This document shows positions 33,006 through 42,196 of a stretch of DNA of 64,000 nt, one piece after another; position 1 is the stretch's first letter; every line of letters starts with the position of its first letter. The notes under the pieces were generated by a model. That model was not told where the DNA came from. It did no database searches and saw nothing but the letters and a program-made list of their open reading frames with translations. This stretch comes from Nocardioides rubriscoriae (GTDB lineage Bacteria; Actinomycetota; Actinomycetes; Propionibacteriales; Nocardioidaceae), in assembly GCF_008087085.1 (NCBI RefSeq), contig NZ_VIYJ01000012.1:62001-126000 (forward strand), read 5' to 3'. Position numbers and translations under genes: made by a program.

Positions 33006-33550
33006 GGCGACCACTCGCGTCGCAGCAGGCCGTAGACCCACGAGTCCGAGACCACCCCGTCCACGACGCAGTCCTCGCGCAGGGTGCCCTCGCGCGCGAA
33101 GCCGAGCTTCTCCAGGACCCTCGCCGACGCGGCGTTGCGGGTGTCGACCTCGGCCTGCACCCTGTTGAGGGGCAGCGTGTCGAAGGCCCAGGCCAGCAGC
33201 GCACGCGCGGCCTCGGTCGCGTAGCCCTGCCCCCAGGCCCTCTCGCGCAGGCAGTAGGTCAGCCGGGCGCTGCGGAAGTCGGGGTTCCACCCGCTCACGC
33301 CGCACCACCCGAGGAAGGCGCCGTCGCTGCCGTGGGCCACCACCAGCCGGATGCCGCTGCCCTCCTCCGCCACCCGCCGACAGGTCGCGAGGAACACCTC
33401 GGCGCGGGCGGGGTCGCGCCACGGTGGGGAGTCCCAGTAGCGCAGCACCGTCGCGTCGGAGTGCAGCGCGACGAGGTCGGCCGCGTCGGCGTCGGTGAAG
33501 GGCCGCAGGCGCAGGCGGGCCGTCGGCAGGGTCGGCGTGGTCGGGGACAC
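33002..33550 (-). CDS. GNAT family N-acetyltransferase (RimJ/RimL-like)
   Basis: A 182-residue GNAT with PTARLRLRPFTDADAADLVA at the start, GWCGVSGWNPDFRSARLTYC in the centre, the acetyl-CoA pyrophosphate loop RERAWGQGYATEAARALL, and the C-terminal NAASARVLEKLGFAREGTLRE motif. Probably acetylates a protein N-terminus or a small amine; substrate unknown. Start GTG 33550 is chosen because similarity begins there; open frame further upstream runs antisense to trpF. Confidence 0.85.
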   Translation of the reverse strand: MSPTTPTLPTARLRLRPFTDADAADLVALHSDATVLRYWDSPPWRDPARAEVFLATCRRVAEEGSGIRLVVAHGSDGAFLGWCGVSGWNPDFRSARLTYCLRERAWGQGYATEAARALLAWAFDTLPLNRVQAEVDTRNAASARVLEKLGFAREGTLREDCVVDGVVSDSWVYGLLRREWSP

Positions 33551-33617
33551 GCACGCGATGCTGCCCCGACCGCGCAGGGGCGTGCCACGGGATAACCGCG
33601 GGTGAGAGGCTGGCGCC

Positions 33618-34277
33618 GTGACGTTCGTGAAGATCTGCGGCCTGCGCACCCCCGACGACGTCGACGCCGCGGTGGCGGCCGGCGCCGACGCGGTGGGGTT
33701 CGTGATGAGCAGCCGCAGCCCGCGCCACGTGACGCCCGGGCTCGCTCGGGCCCTCGTCGACCGCGTCGGTGGACGTGCCCTCACGGTCCTGGTCACCAAC
33801 GAGCTGGCCCTCGCCGACGCCGTCGCGCAGACCCGCGCGACCGGGGTCGACGTGCTCCAGCTGCACGGACCGACGTACGACGCCGCGGCCTTCGCCTCGG
33901 CCGCCGAGGCGGGCGTGCGCACGTGGCGCGCGACCTCGCTGGCTGCCGACCCCGAGCCGCGCACGGGCAGCTACGGCGAGGAGGCGCTGCTCCTCGACTC
34001 CCCCGACCCCGGCTCGGGCCACCGGTGGACGGCGAGCGACCTGCGCGCCCGCCCGACCGGCCGGTGGCTGCTCGCCGGCGGCCTCGACCCCGACAACGTG
34101 GCCGACGCGATCGCCGAGCTCGCGCCATGGGGCGTCGACGTCTCCAGCGGGGTCGAGGTCAGCCGCGGGGTCAAGGACCACGACCGGGTCCGCGCGTTCG
34201 TGGCCGCCGTACGTCAGACGGCCGGCACACGGTCGAGCGCGCAGTCGCCGCAGAGCCCCGCGCCCGGCGCGAGGTAG
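33618..34277 (+). CDS. trpF: phosphoribosylanthranilate isomerase
   Basis: A 219-residue TrpF, the (beta/alpha)8 enzyme converting PRA to CdRP in tryptophan synthesis. Key residues are present: KICGLR (catalytic Cys7), SSRSPRHV (Arg), LQLHG, LLLDSPDPGSGHRW (catalytic Asp), LLAGGL and VDVSSGVE (phosphate-binding). No other trp gene is nearby. A stand-alone TrpF is notable because many actinomycetes use PriA for both HisA and TrpF reactions. Its last 64 bp overlap the convergent FhuF-like gene. Confidence 0.92.
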   Translation: MTFVKICGLRTPDDVDAAVAAGADAVGFVMSSRSPRHVTPGLARALVDRVGGRALTVLVTNELALADAVAQTRATGVDVLQLHGPTYDAAAFASAAEAGVRTWRATSLAADPEPRTGSYGEEALLLDSPDPGSGHRWTASDLRARPTGRWLLAGGLDPDNVADAIAELAPWGVDVSSGVEVSRGVKDHDRVRAFVAAVRQTAGTRSSAQSPQSPAPGAR

Positions 34278-34843
34278 AACAGGCAGCACGTACGCCGGCG
34301 GGCGCCGTCCATCAGCCCCACCCACGGCGCCCGACCGAGCAGGTCGGCCACGGCGGGCTCGGCCCCCCGCAGCCCGTGCACACGTGGTACGACGGCCAGG
34401 CTGCCGGCGACGTTGCCCCAGTGCAGCTGCGCCGACAGCGGCAGGGCCTCGACCACCGGCCCCAGCACGGCCAGCACCACGTCGTGCAGGTCGTCGAGGG
34501 TGAGGTCGGTCAACCCCTCACCGGGCCGTACGCCGAGCACGACGGACCCGTCGTCGTCGCGGGCGCACACCGCCGCTGGGTCGACCACGATGCCGCCGCG
34601 CAGCGCCGGGACGACCGTCAGCGACCACAGCCGCGAGGCGACGCCCATCGAGACCGCCGAGTAGCCCACCCGCAGCGGCGCACCACGAAGCCGCCGCGAG
34701 ACCCGCTCGGGCAGCCCCGAGGCGACCAGGTCGACGAGGTCGACGTAGCGGTCGTCGGGGTCGAGGTCGGGGGCCCAGGCCGCGACCGCCCCGAGGGCCC
34801 GCCGGACCTCGGCCGCGGGCACGGGTCTCATCAGCCGGAGCAT
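34214..34843 (-). CDS. FhuF-like [2Fe-2S] protein
   Basis: About 209 residues. The C-terminal RRTCCLFYLAPGAGLCGDC segment gives the C-C-x10-C-x2-C [2Fe-2S]-binding motif of the FhuF ferric-siderophore reductase family. Upstream, YSAVSMGVASRLWSLTV and QLHWGNVAGSL also match the family layout. FhuF proteins reduce iron in imported siderophores, but no siderophore gene is adjacent. Start 34843 (GAGAG upstream) or 34831. Confidence 0.8.
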   Translation of the reverse strand: MLRLMRPVPAAEVRRALGAVAAWAPDLDPDDRYVDLVDLVASGLPERVSRRLRGAPLRVGYSAVSMGVASRLWSLTVVPALRGGIVVDPAAVCARDDDGSVVLGVRPGEGLTDLTLDDLHDVVLAVLGPVVEALPLSAQLHWGNVAGSLAVVPRVHGLRGAEPAVADLLGRAPWVGLMDGARRRTCCLFYLAPGAGLCGDCALDRVPAV

Positions 34844-34961
34844 AGCTCTCGGCGAGATGCGCCGAGATGCACCGCCGGTGCCCGCGGCGCGGTAGGTTCG
34901 CGACGACTGACCGACCACGGATCCTCCGCCGGACCATCCGACCGGTCGAGAGGCGGCTCTC

Positions 34962-35441
34962 ATGCCGACGCCCTTGCAGGACCCTTCGACCGGCACCCGC
35001 GTGCCGCTGCGCCTCGCGCTGGCCGAGCACCCCGGTCAGGACACGCTCGACGGCGCGTGGTGGCCGCAGAGCCGCGACCTCGACCTCGAGCTCGCCGACC
35101 TGGTCGACCATTTCCCGCCAGCAGCCGGCCGGGTCGTGCGGGCCCTCTTCTCGCCGCCCGACTGGGACTCCTCGCCCCGCCGGGTGCCGATCGACGGGGG
35201 CCACCTCAAGGTGGGCTGGTTCCCCCACGACGACACCCACGTGATCGTGCTGCGCACCTCCGACCACGCAGTACTGCGCCTGCTCGTCGTCCCGCCCGAG
35301 GTCTCCGACGACGACGGCCACGAGGCCATGCTCGCGGCCTCGACCACCGGCAACAAGCACAGCGCGGGCTCGCTGCTGCGCACCGTCACCGACTCCCCGC
35401 CGGTGGACCCGGCGGGGTTCTGGCCGGCTGCCGGCGACTGA
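34962..35441 (+). CDS. DUF5994 family protein
   Basis: A 159-residue cytoplasmic-looking protein with the DUF5994 pattern: RVPLRLALAEHPG, TLDGAWWPQSRDLDLELADL, PDWDSSPRRVPIDGGHLKVGWF and LLVVPPEVS. These small proteins are common in actinomycetes, often in several copies, with no known function. It is followed by a strong hairpin at 35461-35496. Confidence 0.82.
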   Translation: MPTPLQDPSTGTRVPLRLALAEHPGQDTLDGAWWPQSRDLDLELADLVDHFPPAAGRVVRALFSPPDWDSSPRRVPIDGGHLKVGWFPHDDTHVIVLRTSDHAVLRLLVVPPEVSDDDGHEAMLAASTTGNKHSAGSLLRTVTDSPPVDPAGFWPAAGD

Positions 35442-35460
35442 CGTCACGGCTGCCCGCCCC

Positions 35461-35496
35461 CAGCGGCACGACCCCCGAGGGGGCGCCGTGCCGCTG
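35461..35496. terminator. hairpin between convergent genes
   Basis: cagcggcac (35461-35469) pairs with gtgccgctg (35488-35496), and the interior contains a second pairing (ccccc with ggggg). It lies between the convergent DUF5994 gene and the secreted coiled-coil gene. Without a T-run it is more likely a transcript-stabilising or Rho-assisted end, working in both directions. Confidence 0.6.
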
Positions 35497-35511
35497 GTCG
35501 AGCGGGCCGGC

Positions 35512-35904
35512 TCAGCCCTCGGCGGGCGGGGCCGACTGGGCGGCCTGGCAGGCGGCGAGCCGCTCCTGGGCCTTGGCCAGACGCTGCTGCTGGGCGCGCC
35601 TGGTCTGCCGGGTGCCGTCGCGCCGCTCCTTGGCCCGAGCCAGGTCGCGGCGGGCCTGCGCCTTCTCCTCACCGGGCTCGGCGGCGGCGACGTCGTCCTG
35701 GGCCTGCTCGACCTTGGCCTGCTGACGTGCGAAGACGGCGGTCACCCGGGCCAGGGCGTCCTCGGCCTTGGTCACGTGGGCCTGCTGGCGGCTGCACGGC
35801 TCCGGCGCACCACCGGCGGCCGTGGCCCCGGGCGCCGCGAGCGCGCCGCCCAGCGCCAGCACGGCGGTCGTGGTGAGTCCTGCGATGCGGATGGAGAGGG
35901 ACAT
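35512..35904 (-). CDS. secreted Lys/Arg/Gln-rich coiled-coil protein
   Basis: A 130-residue protein with a Sec-type signal peptide (MSLSIRIAGLTTTAVLALGG, cleavage probably after the ATA region near residue 30). A long helical, charged region follows (about 40-125), rich in Ala, Gln, Arg and Glu, consistent with coiled coil. Two Cys (near residues 37 and 119) flank the helix and could form a disulfide. AGGAGG lies 8 nt before the ATG. No homologous family recognised. Confidence 0.75.
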   Translation of the reverse strand: MSLSIRIAGLTTTAVLALGGALAAPGATAAGGAPEPCSRQQAHVTKAEDALARVTAVFARQQAKVEQAQDDVAAAEPGEEKAQARRDLARAKERRDGTRQTRRAQQQRLAKAQERLAACQAAQSAPPAEG

Positions 35905-35999
35905 GTGGGGGGTCCTCCTGATCGGTGTGCGGCGGGAGCCACACGGCCCGCCCAGTGTGCCGATCCCGCCGTTCCCGCGCCCGCCGAACGCCCGGATCT

Positions 36000-38399
36000 T
36001 TACGTCGCGGCGCCCTGGGCCGCCAGCCGCTGCCACGTCGCGACCACGGTGTCGGGGTTGAGCGACATCGACTCGATGCCCTGCTCGAGCAGCCAGTCGG
36101 CGAGCTCGGGGTGGTCGGAGGGCCCCTGGCCACAGATGCCGACGTACTTGCCGCGCGCCTTGCACGCCTTGATGGCCAGCTCGAGCATGTGCAGCACCGC
36201 CGGGTCGCGCTCGTCGAACCCGTCGGCCACCAGCGCCGAGTCGCGATCGAGGCCGAGCGTCAGCTGGGTCATGTCGTTGGAGCCGATCGAGAAGCCGTCG
36301 AAGTGGTCGAGGAACCGGTCGGCGAGCACCGCGTTGCTCGGCACCTCGCACATCATCACGACCTTGAGGCCGTTCTCGCCGCGCACGAGCCCGTTGTCGC
36401 CGAGCAGCCGGATCACGCCCTCGGCCTCCTTGAGCGTGCGGACGAACGGGATCATCACCCAGACGTTGGTCAGCCCCATCTCGTCGCGCACGAACCGCAG
36501 CGCCTCGCACTCCATCGCGAAGCAGTCGGCGAAATCCTCCGACAGGTAGCGCGACGCGCCGCGATAGCCGATCATCGGGTTCTCCTCGTGCGGCTCGTAC
36601 TTCTCGCCGCCGACGAGGTTGGCGTACTCGTTGGACTTGAAGTCGCTCATCCGCACGATCACCGGGTACGGCGCGAACGCCGCGCCCAGCATCGACACGC
36701 CCTCGGCGACGCGCTGCACGAAGAAGTCACGCGGCGAGTCGTACGCCGCCACCGCGGCCTGGACCTTCGCGCGCAGCGCGGGCTCGAGCCGCTCGGGGTC
36801 GGCCTGCAGGTCGAGCAGCGCCTTGGGGTGGATGCCGATCTGGCGGTTGATCACGAACTCCAGGCGCGCCAGCCCGACGCCCTGGTGGGGCAGCTGGGCG
36901 AAGGAGAACGCCTGCTCCGGGGTGCCGACGTTCATCATGATCTTGACCGGCACCTCGGGCATCGCGTCGAGCTCGGTGCGCTCGACGCCGAACTCGAGCA
37001 CGCCCTCGTAGACCAGGCCCGTGTCGCCCTCGGCGCACGAGACGGTCACCTCGGCACCGTCGGCCAGCGTCGAGGTAGCCGAGGTCGTGCCCACGATCGC
37101 GGGGATGCCGAGCTCGCGGGCGATGATCGCCGCGTGGCAGGTGCGGCCACCGCGGTTGGTGACGATCGCCGAGGCCCGCTTCATGATCGGCTCCCAGTCG
37201 GGGTCGGTCATGTCGGCCACCAGCACCTCGCCGTCGCCGAACTCGTGCATCTGGTCGACCGAGCGCAGCACCCGCACAGGTCCGGCGCCGATCTTCTGGC
37301 CGATCGCCCGGCCCTCGACCAGCACGGTGGCGTCCTTGGTCGCCGCCTTCTCGATCGAGAAGCGCTCCAGCGCACCGGTACGCCGCGACTGCACGGTCTC
37401 GGGGCGCGCCTGGAGGATGTAGAGCAGCCCGTCGACGCCGTCGCGACCCCACTCGATGTCCATCGGTCGGCCGTAGTGCTCCTCGATGACCAGCGCGTGA
37501 CGGGCCAGCTCGGTGACCTCGGCGTCGGTCAGCGACAGCCGCGCCGACTGCGCCGGGTCGACGTCGACGAACTCGGTCGTGCGACCGACGGTCGGGTCGT
37601 CGGTGTAGACCATCTTGGTCAGCTTGGCACCCAGGCCCCGCTTGAGGATCGCAGGCCGGTCGGCCCGCAGCGCGGGCTTGTAGACGTAGAACTCGTCGGG
37701 GTTGACCGCACCCTGGACGACGCCCTCGCCCAGGCCCCACGCCGAGGTCACGAACACCGCGTCGGTGAAGCCCGACTCGGTGTCCATGGTGAACATGACC
37801 CCGGAGGCGCCGACGTCGGAACGCACCATCTTCTGCACCCCGGCCGACAGGCCCACGTCGCCGTGGGCGAACCCGTGGTGCACGCGGTAGGCGATCGCCC
37901 GGTCGTTGTAGAGGCTGGCGAACACCTCGCGCACCGCGTGCAGCACCGCGTCGATGCCGCGCACGTTGAGGAAGGTCTCCTGCTGCCCCGCGAACGACGC
38001 GTCGGGCAGGTCCTCGGCGGTCGCCGACGACCGCACCGCGAACGACGCCTGGTCGCCCGACCCGGCCGCGAGCGTGTCGTAGGCCGATCGGATGTCGGCC
38101 TCGAGGTCGGCGGGGAAGTCCTGCAGGACGACCGCCTCGCGGATCTCCTTGCCCACCTCGGCCAGCCGGCGCACGTCGTCGGTGTCGAGGTCCTCGAGCA
38201 GCCCGGCGATCCGCTCGGCCAGACCGGTCTCGCCGATGAAGCGGTGGTAGGCCTCGGCGGTCGTGGCGAACCCGTCGGGCACCCGCACGCCGAGGTCGGT
38301 CAGGTGCGAGACCATCTCGCCGAGGGAGGCGTTCTTGCCGCCGACCTGCTCGAGGTCACCGAGACCGATCTCGGAGAACCAGCGGACGTTGTCACTCAT
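36000..38399 (-). CDS. ppsA: phosphoenolpyruvate synthase (pyruvate, water dikinase)
   Basis: A 799-residue PEP synthase converting pyruvate, ATP and water to PEP, AMP and Pi. The N-terminal ATP-binding domain (GGKNASLGEM; FAVRSSATAEDLPDASFAGQ) is followed by the swivelling phospho-His domain (GGRTCHAAIIARELGIPAIVG). The C-terminal PEP/pyruvate TIM barrel has the FSIGSNDMTQ and GICGQGPSDHP motifs with catalytic Cys. AGGAGG precedes the ATG. It is coupled to the regulator gene by an ATGA overlap. Confidence 0.96.
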   Translation of the reverse strand: MSDNVRWFSEIGLGDLEQVGGKNASLGEMVSHLTDLGVRVPDGFATTAEAYHRFIGETGLAERIAGLLEDLDTDDVRRLAEVGKEIREAVVLQDFPADLEADIRSAYDTLAAGSGDQASFAVRSSATAEDLPDASFAGQQETFLNVRGIDAVLHAVREVFASLYNDRAIAYRVHHGFAHGDVGLSAGVQKMVRSDVGASGVMFTMDTESGFTDAVFVTSAWGLGEGVVQGAVNPDEFYVYKPALRADRPAILKRGLGAKLTKMVYTDDPTVGRTTEFVDVDPAQSARLSLTDAEVTELARHALVIEEHYGRPMDIEWGRDGVDGLLYILQARPETVQSRRTGALERFSIEKAATKDATVLVEGRAIGQKIGAGPVRVLRSVDQMHEFGDGEVLVADMTDPDWEPIMKRASAIVTNRGGRTCHAAIIARELGIPAIVGTTSATSTLADGAEVTVSCAEGDTGLVYEGVLEFGVERTELDAMPEVPVKIMMNVGTPEQAFSFAQLPHQGVGLARLEFVINRQIGIHPKALLDLQADPERLEPALRAKVQAAVAAYDSPRDFFVQRVAEGVSMLGAAFAPYPVIVRMSDFKSNEYANLVGGEKYEPHEENPMIGYRGASRYLSEDFADCFAMECEALRFVRDEMGLTNVWVMIPFVRTLKEAEGVIRLLGDNGLVRGENGLKVVMMCEVPSNAVLADRFLDHFDGFSIGSNDMTQLTLGLDRDSALVADGFDERDPAVLHMLELAIKACKARGKYVGICGQGPSDHPELADWLLEQGIESMSLNPDTVVATWQRLAAQGAAT

Positions 38400-39286
38400 G
38401 TGCCCTCCTGGGCGTCGCGGGCCTTGATGCGTTCGCGGCTGGGTACGCCGCCGCTGCGCTTGAGAGTCTGCAGGACGAGGGTCGCCATCTCCTCGACCGA
38501 CTTGGCCGAGGAGTCGATGACCGGGACGTGGTGGGCGGCGTAGAGCTCGCCGGCCTGGCGCAGCTCCCAGCGGCACTGGTCGAGGGCGGCGTACCGGGAG
38601 CCGGGTCGGCGCTCGTTGCGCACCCGGCTGAGCCGCTCGGCGGTGGTCGTGATGCCGAAGCACCGGTCGGCCAGCCCGGCCACCGGACGCGGCAGGTCGC
38701 GTGACTCGAGGTCCTCCTCGACCAACGGGTAGTTGGCGACGAACAGCCCGTGCTGCAGCGCGAGGTACATGCTGGTCGGCGTCTTGCCGCAGCGCGACGG
38801 CGCCAGCAGCACCACGTCGGCACGGTCGAGCGCGCGCAGGCTCTGACCGTCGTCGTGCTCGATGGTGAACTCGACCGCCGCCATCCGCGTGTTGTAGCGC
38901 TTGATGTCGCCGACACCGTGCAGCCGCGCGACCTCACGCACGCCGCGGCGGCCGAGCACGCCCTCGACCTTGTCCATGTGCATGTCGAAGAAGTCGATGA
39001 TCGGCGCCCGCGTGCGCAGCAGCTCGTGGCGGATGTGGTCCTCGGCGGCCGTGGTGAACGCCAGCGGCGTCACCGGCCCGTCCATGGCCTCGTCGAGGAT
39101 CCGCACCACGTCCTGCGCCTCCTCCACGCTCTTGATGAACGGGATGGTGGTCCGCTCGAAGACCAGGTCGGGGAACTGGATGAGCAGTGCGTTGCCCATC
39201 GTCTCGGCGCTGATGCCGGTCGAGTCGGACAGGAAGAAGACCGGGACGGCCTGGCCGTCGGACACCTCGGGCTCGAACGATCGCAA
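38396..39286 (-). CDS. ppsR: PEP synthase regulatory kinase/pyrophosphorylase (DUF299)
   Basis: A 296-residue PPSR/RP-type bifunctional serine/threonine kinase-phosphotransferase. It inactivates PEP synthase by ADP-dependent phosphorylation and reactivates it by Pi-dependent dephosphorylation. Motifs: FFLSDSTGISAETMGNALL (N-terminus), DFFDMHMDKVEGVLG, and the P-loop VVLLAPSRCGKTPTSMYLA. Immediately upstream of ppsA with a 4-bp overlap. The start is taken as TTG 39286 because GGAGGGAGAGG precedes it; GTG 39265 is possible. Confidence 0.92.
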   Translation of the reverse strand: MRSFEPEVSDGQAVPVFFLSDSTGISAETMGNALLIQFPDLVFERTTIPFIKSVEEAQDVVRILDEAMDGPVTPLAFTTAAEDHIRHELLRTRAPIIDFFDMHMDKVEGVLGRRGVREVARLHGVGDIKRYNTRMAAVEFTIEHDDGQSLRALDRADVVLLAPSRCGKTPTSMYLALQHGLFVANYPLVEEDLESRDLPRPVAGLADRCFGITTTAERLSRVRNERRPGSRYAALDQCRWELRQAGELYAAHHVPVIDSSAKSVEEMATLVLQTLKRSGGVPSRERIKARDAQEGT

Positions 39287-39498
39287 CGACCTCTCCCTCC
39301 GCGTCGGACCTCGTGGGAGGGAACCTAGTCCGCCCGCGCCGCCCCCGTCACCGTGTCCCACCCCAGGGCCTCTGGATCCGCGTTCAACCGGCGACCGCGA
39401 CCTGCCGATACCCAGGACGTGACCACTCCCCCCACTTCACCCGCCCGGGTCACGCCGCTCCCGTCGCTGTCAGCACCGCAGCCCCGAGGGACGCGATC

Positions 39499-40761
39499 GT
39501 GAACGCCCGCCTCGTCCGACGCACCTGCACCGCCGCCGCCCTGGCCGTGCTCGCCCTCGTCGGTCCCCAGACCACCGCCACCGGTGCGAGCAGCACGCCG
39601 GCCCCCCGCGCGGTCACCGCCCCGGCCGCCTCGGCCGGGTCGAGCGCGTCGGTCACGGTCCGCACCACCGCCCGCACCACCAAGACCACCAAGACCGCTG
39701 CCCGCGCCGCCCGCGCAGGCCGTACGGCGCAGCCGAGCGCGCAGCGGGCCCCGCTCAACCTCTTGTCGCGTCCGACGCGGCCGCGGTCGGCGACCTCGCA
39801 GCGGGTCCCGGTCGGGTTCAGCCCCGGCTTCTCGCTGATGGAGGAGCCGATCAGCGACCTGCGCCGCGACCTCGACCAGATGCGCGCCCTCGGGATCAAC
39901 CGCGTCCGGCTCGACCTGTCGTGGGCGCGGGTCGAGGGCGTCCAGGGCCGCTACGACTGGTCGCAGCCCGACCGGGTCTTCACCGAGGCCGCCGCCCGCG
40001 GCATCCGCGTGCTCGCCGTCATCGGCTACCAGCCCGACTGGGCCCAGCGCTACGACTCCGCCGGCCGGCCGCTGTCGGTCGACCCGGTCGGGTTCGCCCG
40101 CTTCGCCGAGGCCGCCGCCGTCCGCTACCGGTCCAAGGTCAGCGCCTGGGAGATCTGGAACGAGCCCAACCTCCAGCGGTTCTGGATCGCCCCGCCCGAC
40201 GCGGGCCAGTACGCCGAGCTGGTCAACGCCGTCGCCCCCCGGATCCGCGTCGGCGACCCCCTCGCCCCGATCCTGGTCGGTGCGATGTCGCCGGCCAACG
40301 ACGTGCCCGACCACACCGCCGTGTCGCCCGTGACCTTCCTGCAGGGCATCTACGACCGGGTCGCGCTGCGCAACTTCGACGCCGTCTCGGTCCACCCCTA
40401 CAGCTACCCGGCGATGCCCAACGGCACCGAGGAGTGGAACACCTTCTACCGGATGAACCAGCTGCGCCAGATCATGGTCTCCCACGGTGACGGCGCCACC
40501 CGGATGTGGGTCACCGAGTACGGCGCCCCCACCGGCACCTCCCCGGACGCGGTCAGCCTGCAGCAACAGGCCGACATGGTGGTCGCCGGCATCCGCGAGG
40601 CCCGGCGCCGCGACTACGTCGGGCCGCTGTACCTCTACTCGCTGCGCGACACGGCCGTCGACCCCGCCGACCGGGAGTCCAACTTCGGTCTGCTCACCTA
40701 CGACGGGCGCGCGAAGCCCGCCTACACCGCGCTGCTGCAGGAGCAGCGCCGCAGCGCCTGA
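39499..40761 (+). CDS. secreted glycoside hydrolase, GH5/GH39-like (clan GH-A)
   Basis: A 420-residue protein with a signal peptide at residues 1-~32 (VRRTCTAAALAVLALVG). A Thr/Ala/Arg-rich linker reaches about residue 105, and a (beta/alpha)8 hydrolase domain follows. The acid/base Glu is in AWEIWNEPNLQRFW and the nucleophile Glu in RMWVTEYGAPTG, the GH-A pattern. LDLSWARVEGVQGRYDW is also typical. Acts outside the cell on a glycan that cannot be named. GTG start at 39499; single-gene unit. Confidence 0.85.
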   Translation: MNARLVRRTCTAAALAVLALVGPQTTATGASSTPAPRAVTAPAASAGSSASVTVRTTARTTKTTKTAARAARAGRTAQPSAQRAPLNLLSRPTRPRSATSQRVPVGFSPGFSLMEEPISDLRRDLDQMRALGINRVRLDLSWARVEGVQGRYDWSQPDRVFTEAAARGIRVLAVIGYQPDWAQRYDSAGRPLSVDPVGFARFAEAAAVRYRSKVSAWEIWNEPNLQRFWIAPPDAGQYAELVNAVAPRIRVGDPLAPILVGAMSPANDVPDHTAVSPVTFLQGIYDRVALRNFDAVSVHPYSYPAMPNGTEEWNTFYRMNQLRQIMVSHGDGATRMWVTEYGAPTGTSPDAVSLQQQADMVVAGIREARRRDYVGPLYLYSLRDTAVDPADRESNFGLLTYDGRAKPAYTALLQEQRRSA

Positions 40762-40859
40762 CCCGCACCCCGCCCCCCCCTTCACCCCTAGGGGCGACTG
40801 ACGCGCGGTCGCAGCATGATCGGGGTACCTTCGTCGAACCCCACCCGACGGAAGTGCCC

Positions 40860-42176
40860 ATGCCCGACACCCCCGCCCGCGTCGGCGGCCGCTACGAGCT
40901 CGGCCCCGTGCTCGGCACCGGCGGCATGGCCGACGTACGCCGCGCGCACGACCCGGTCCTCGGCCGTGACGTCGCCGTCAAGCTGCTGCGTACCACCGAC
41001 GCGGTCGACCGCAGCCGCTTCGCCTCCGAGGCCCGGCTGCTGGCCCTGCTGACCCACCCCAACGTCGTCACCGTCCTCGACGCGGGCGTCGAGGACCAGG
41101 GCCTGGCCTGGCTGGCCCTCGAGCTCGTCGACGGCGACACGCTCGCCGACCGCTTCGCCCGCGGACCGATCGACGCGACCTCGCTGGCCGTCATCGGCGC
41201 GCAGGTCGCCGCAGCGCTCGCCCACGCCCACGGCCACGGCGTCGTGCACCGCGACGTCAAGCCGTCCAACGTGCTCATCGACGGCGCCGGGCGGGCCCGG
41301 CTCACCGACTTCGGCATCGCCCGGCTCCTCGACGACACCGCGGCGCTGACGATGACCGGTCACACGATCGGCACCGCCGCCTACCTCGCCCCCGAGCAGG
41401 TGACCGGCGAGCCCGTGACGACCGCGAGCGACGTCTACGCCCTCGGCCTGATGCTGCTGGAGGGTCTGACCGGGCGCCGCGAGTACGCCGGCCCGCCGGT
41501 CGAGGCCGCCCTGGCCCGCCTGCACCGCAGCCCGCTGGTCCCCGTCTCGCTCCCGGTCGGCTGGCCGGGCCTGATCGCCACCATGACCGCCCGACAGCCC
41601 GACGAGCGCCCCACCGCCGATGCGGTGGTCGAGCGCCTCGAGGCCCTCGGCCGGGTCGGCGCCGGGCCTGCGGTGACGCCACCTCCGGACGAGCCGGTCA
41701 CGACGATCCTCCCCCTCGCCGTCCCCGGCACGGCGCTCGGCACGGCGCCCGGCGGCGCACCCGGGGGCGTACCGGCCGGCGAACCGGACGGCGAGCCCGA
41801 CCAGAGGCGACACCCTCGCTGGGCCCTGGTGGGTGTCGCGGCCGCGATGGCCCTGGTCGTCGCCCTGTCGGCCCTGCTGCTCGACGGGTCACCGGGCAGC
41901 AACCCGGCCTCGGCCGAGGCCGGTGCCCCGGCGAGCCCGACCACGAGCGGCTCGCCGACACCGCGCGCCACGCGCACCCCGACCACCACCCCCACACCCA
42001 CCCCCGCCCCCGTCGTCCGGACGCCCGCGCCACGCCCGGCCTCGACACGCACCCCGAGGACGACCCCGCAGGCCGGCACCACCCGGCCTCGGTCCGGCCC
42101 CGCCAAGGGCGGCCACAAGGCGGGCAAGAAGGGCAAGGGCAGGTCCGGGTCGAAGGGCAAGGGCAAGGGTCACTGA
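40860..42176 (+). CDS. membrane-anchored Ser/Thr protein kinase (PknB-like, no PASTA)
   Basis: A 438-residue Hanks-type kinase. The kinase domain, about residues 10-265, has Gly loop LGTGGMADVRRA, Lys in VAVKLL, catalytic loop HRDVKPSNVL, DFGIARL and APEQVTGEP. A juxtamembrane Pro/Gly segment is followed by one transmembrane helix (about 322-342, WALVGVAAAMALVVALSALLL). The extracellular tail is Thr/Pro-rich and ends in a very Lys/Gly-rich stretch, with no PASTA or other sensor domain. Potential targets are not indicated by context. Confidence 0.93.
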   Translation: MPDTPARVGGRYELGPVLGTGGMADVRRAHDPVLGRDVAVKLLRTTDAVDRSRFASEARLLALLTHPNVVTVLDAGVEDQGLAWLALELVDGDTLADRFARGPIDATSLAVIGAQVAAALAHAHGHGVVHRDVKPSNVLIDGAGRARLTDFGIARLLDDTAALTMTGHTIGTAAYLAPEQVTGEPVTTASDVYALGLMLLEGLTGRREYAGPPVEAALARLHRSPLVPVSLPVGWPGLIATMTARQPDERPTADAVVERLEALGRVGAGPAVTPPPDEPVTTILPLAVPGTALGTAPGGAPGGVPAGEPDGEPDQRRHPRWALVGVAAAMALVVALSALLLDGSPGSNPASAEAGAPASPTTSGSPTPRATRTPTTTPTPTPAPVVRTPAPRPASTRTPRTTPQAGTTRPRSGPAKGGHKAGKKGKGRSGSKGKGKGH

Positions 42177-42196
42177 CCGGCTCCTAGGCTGTCGGG

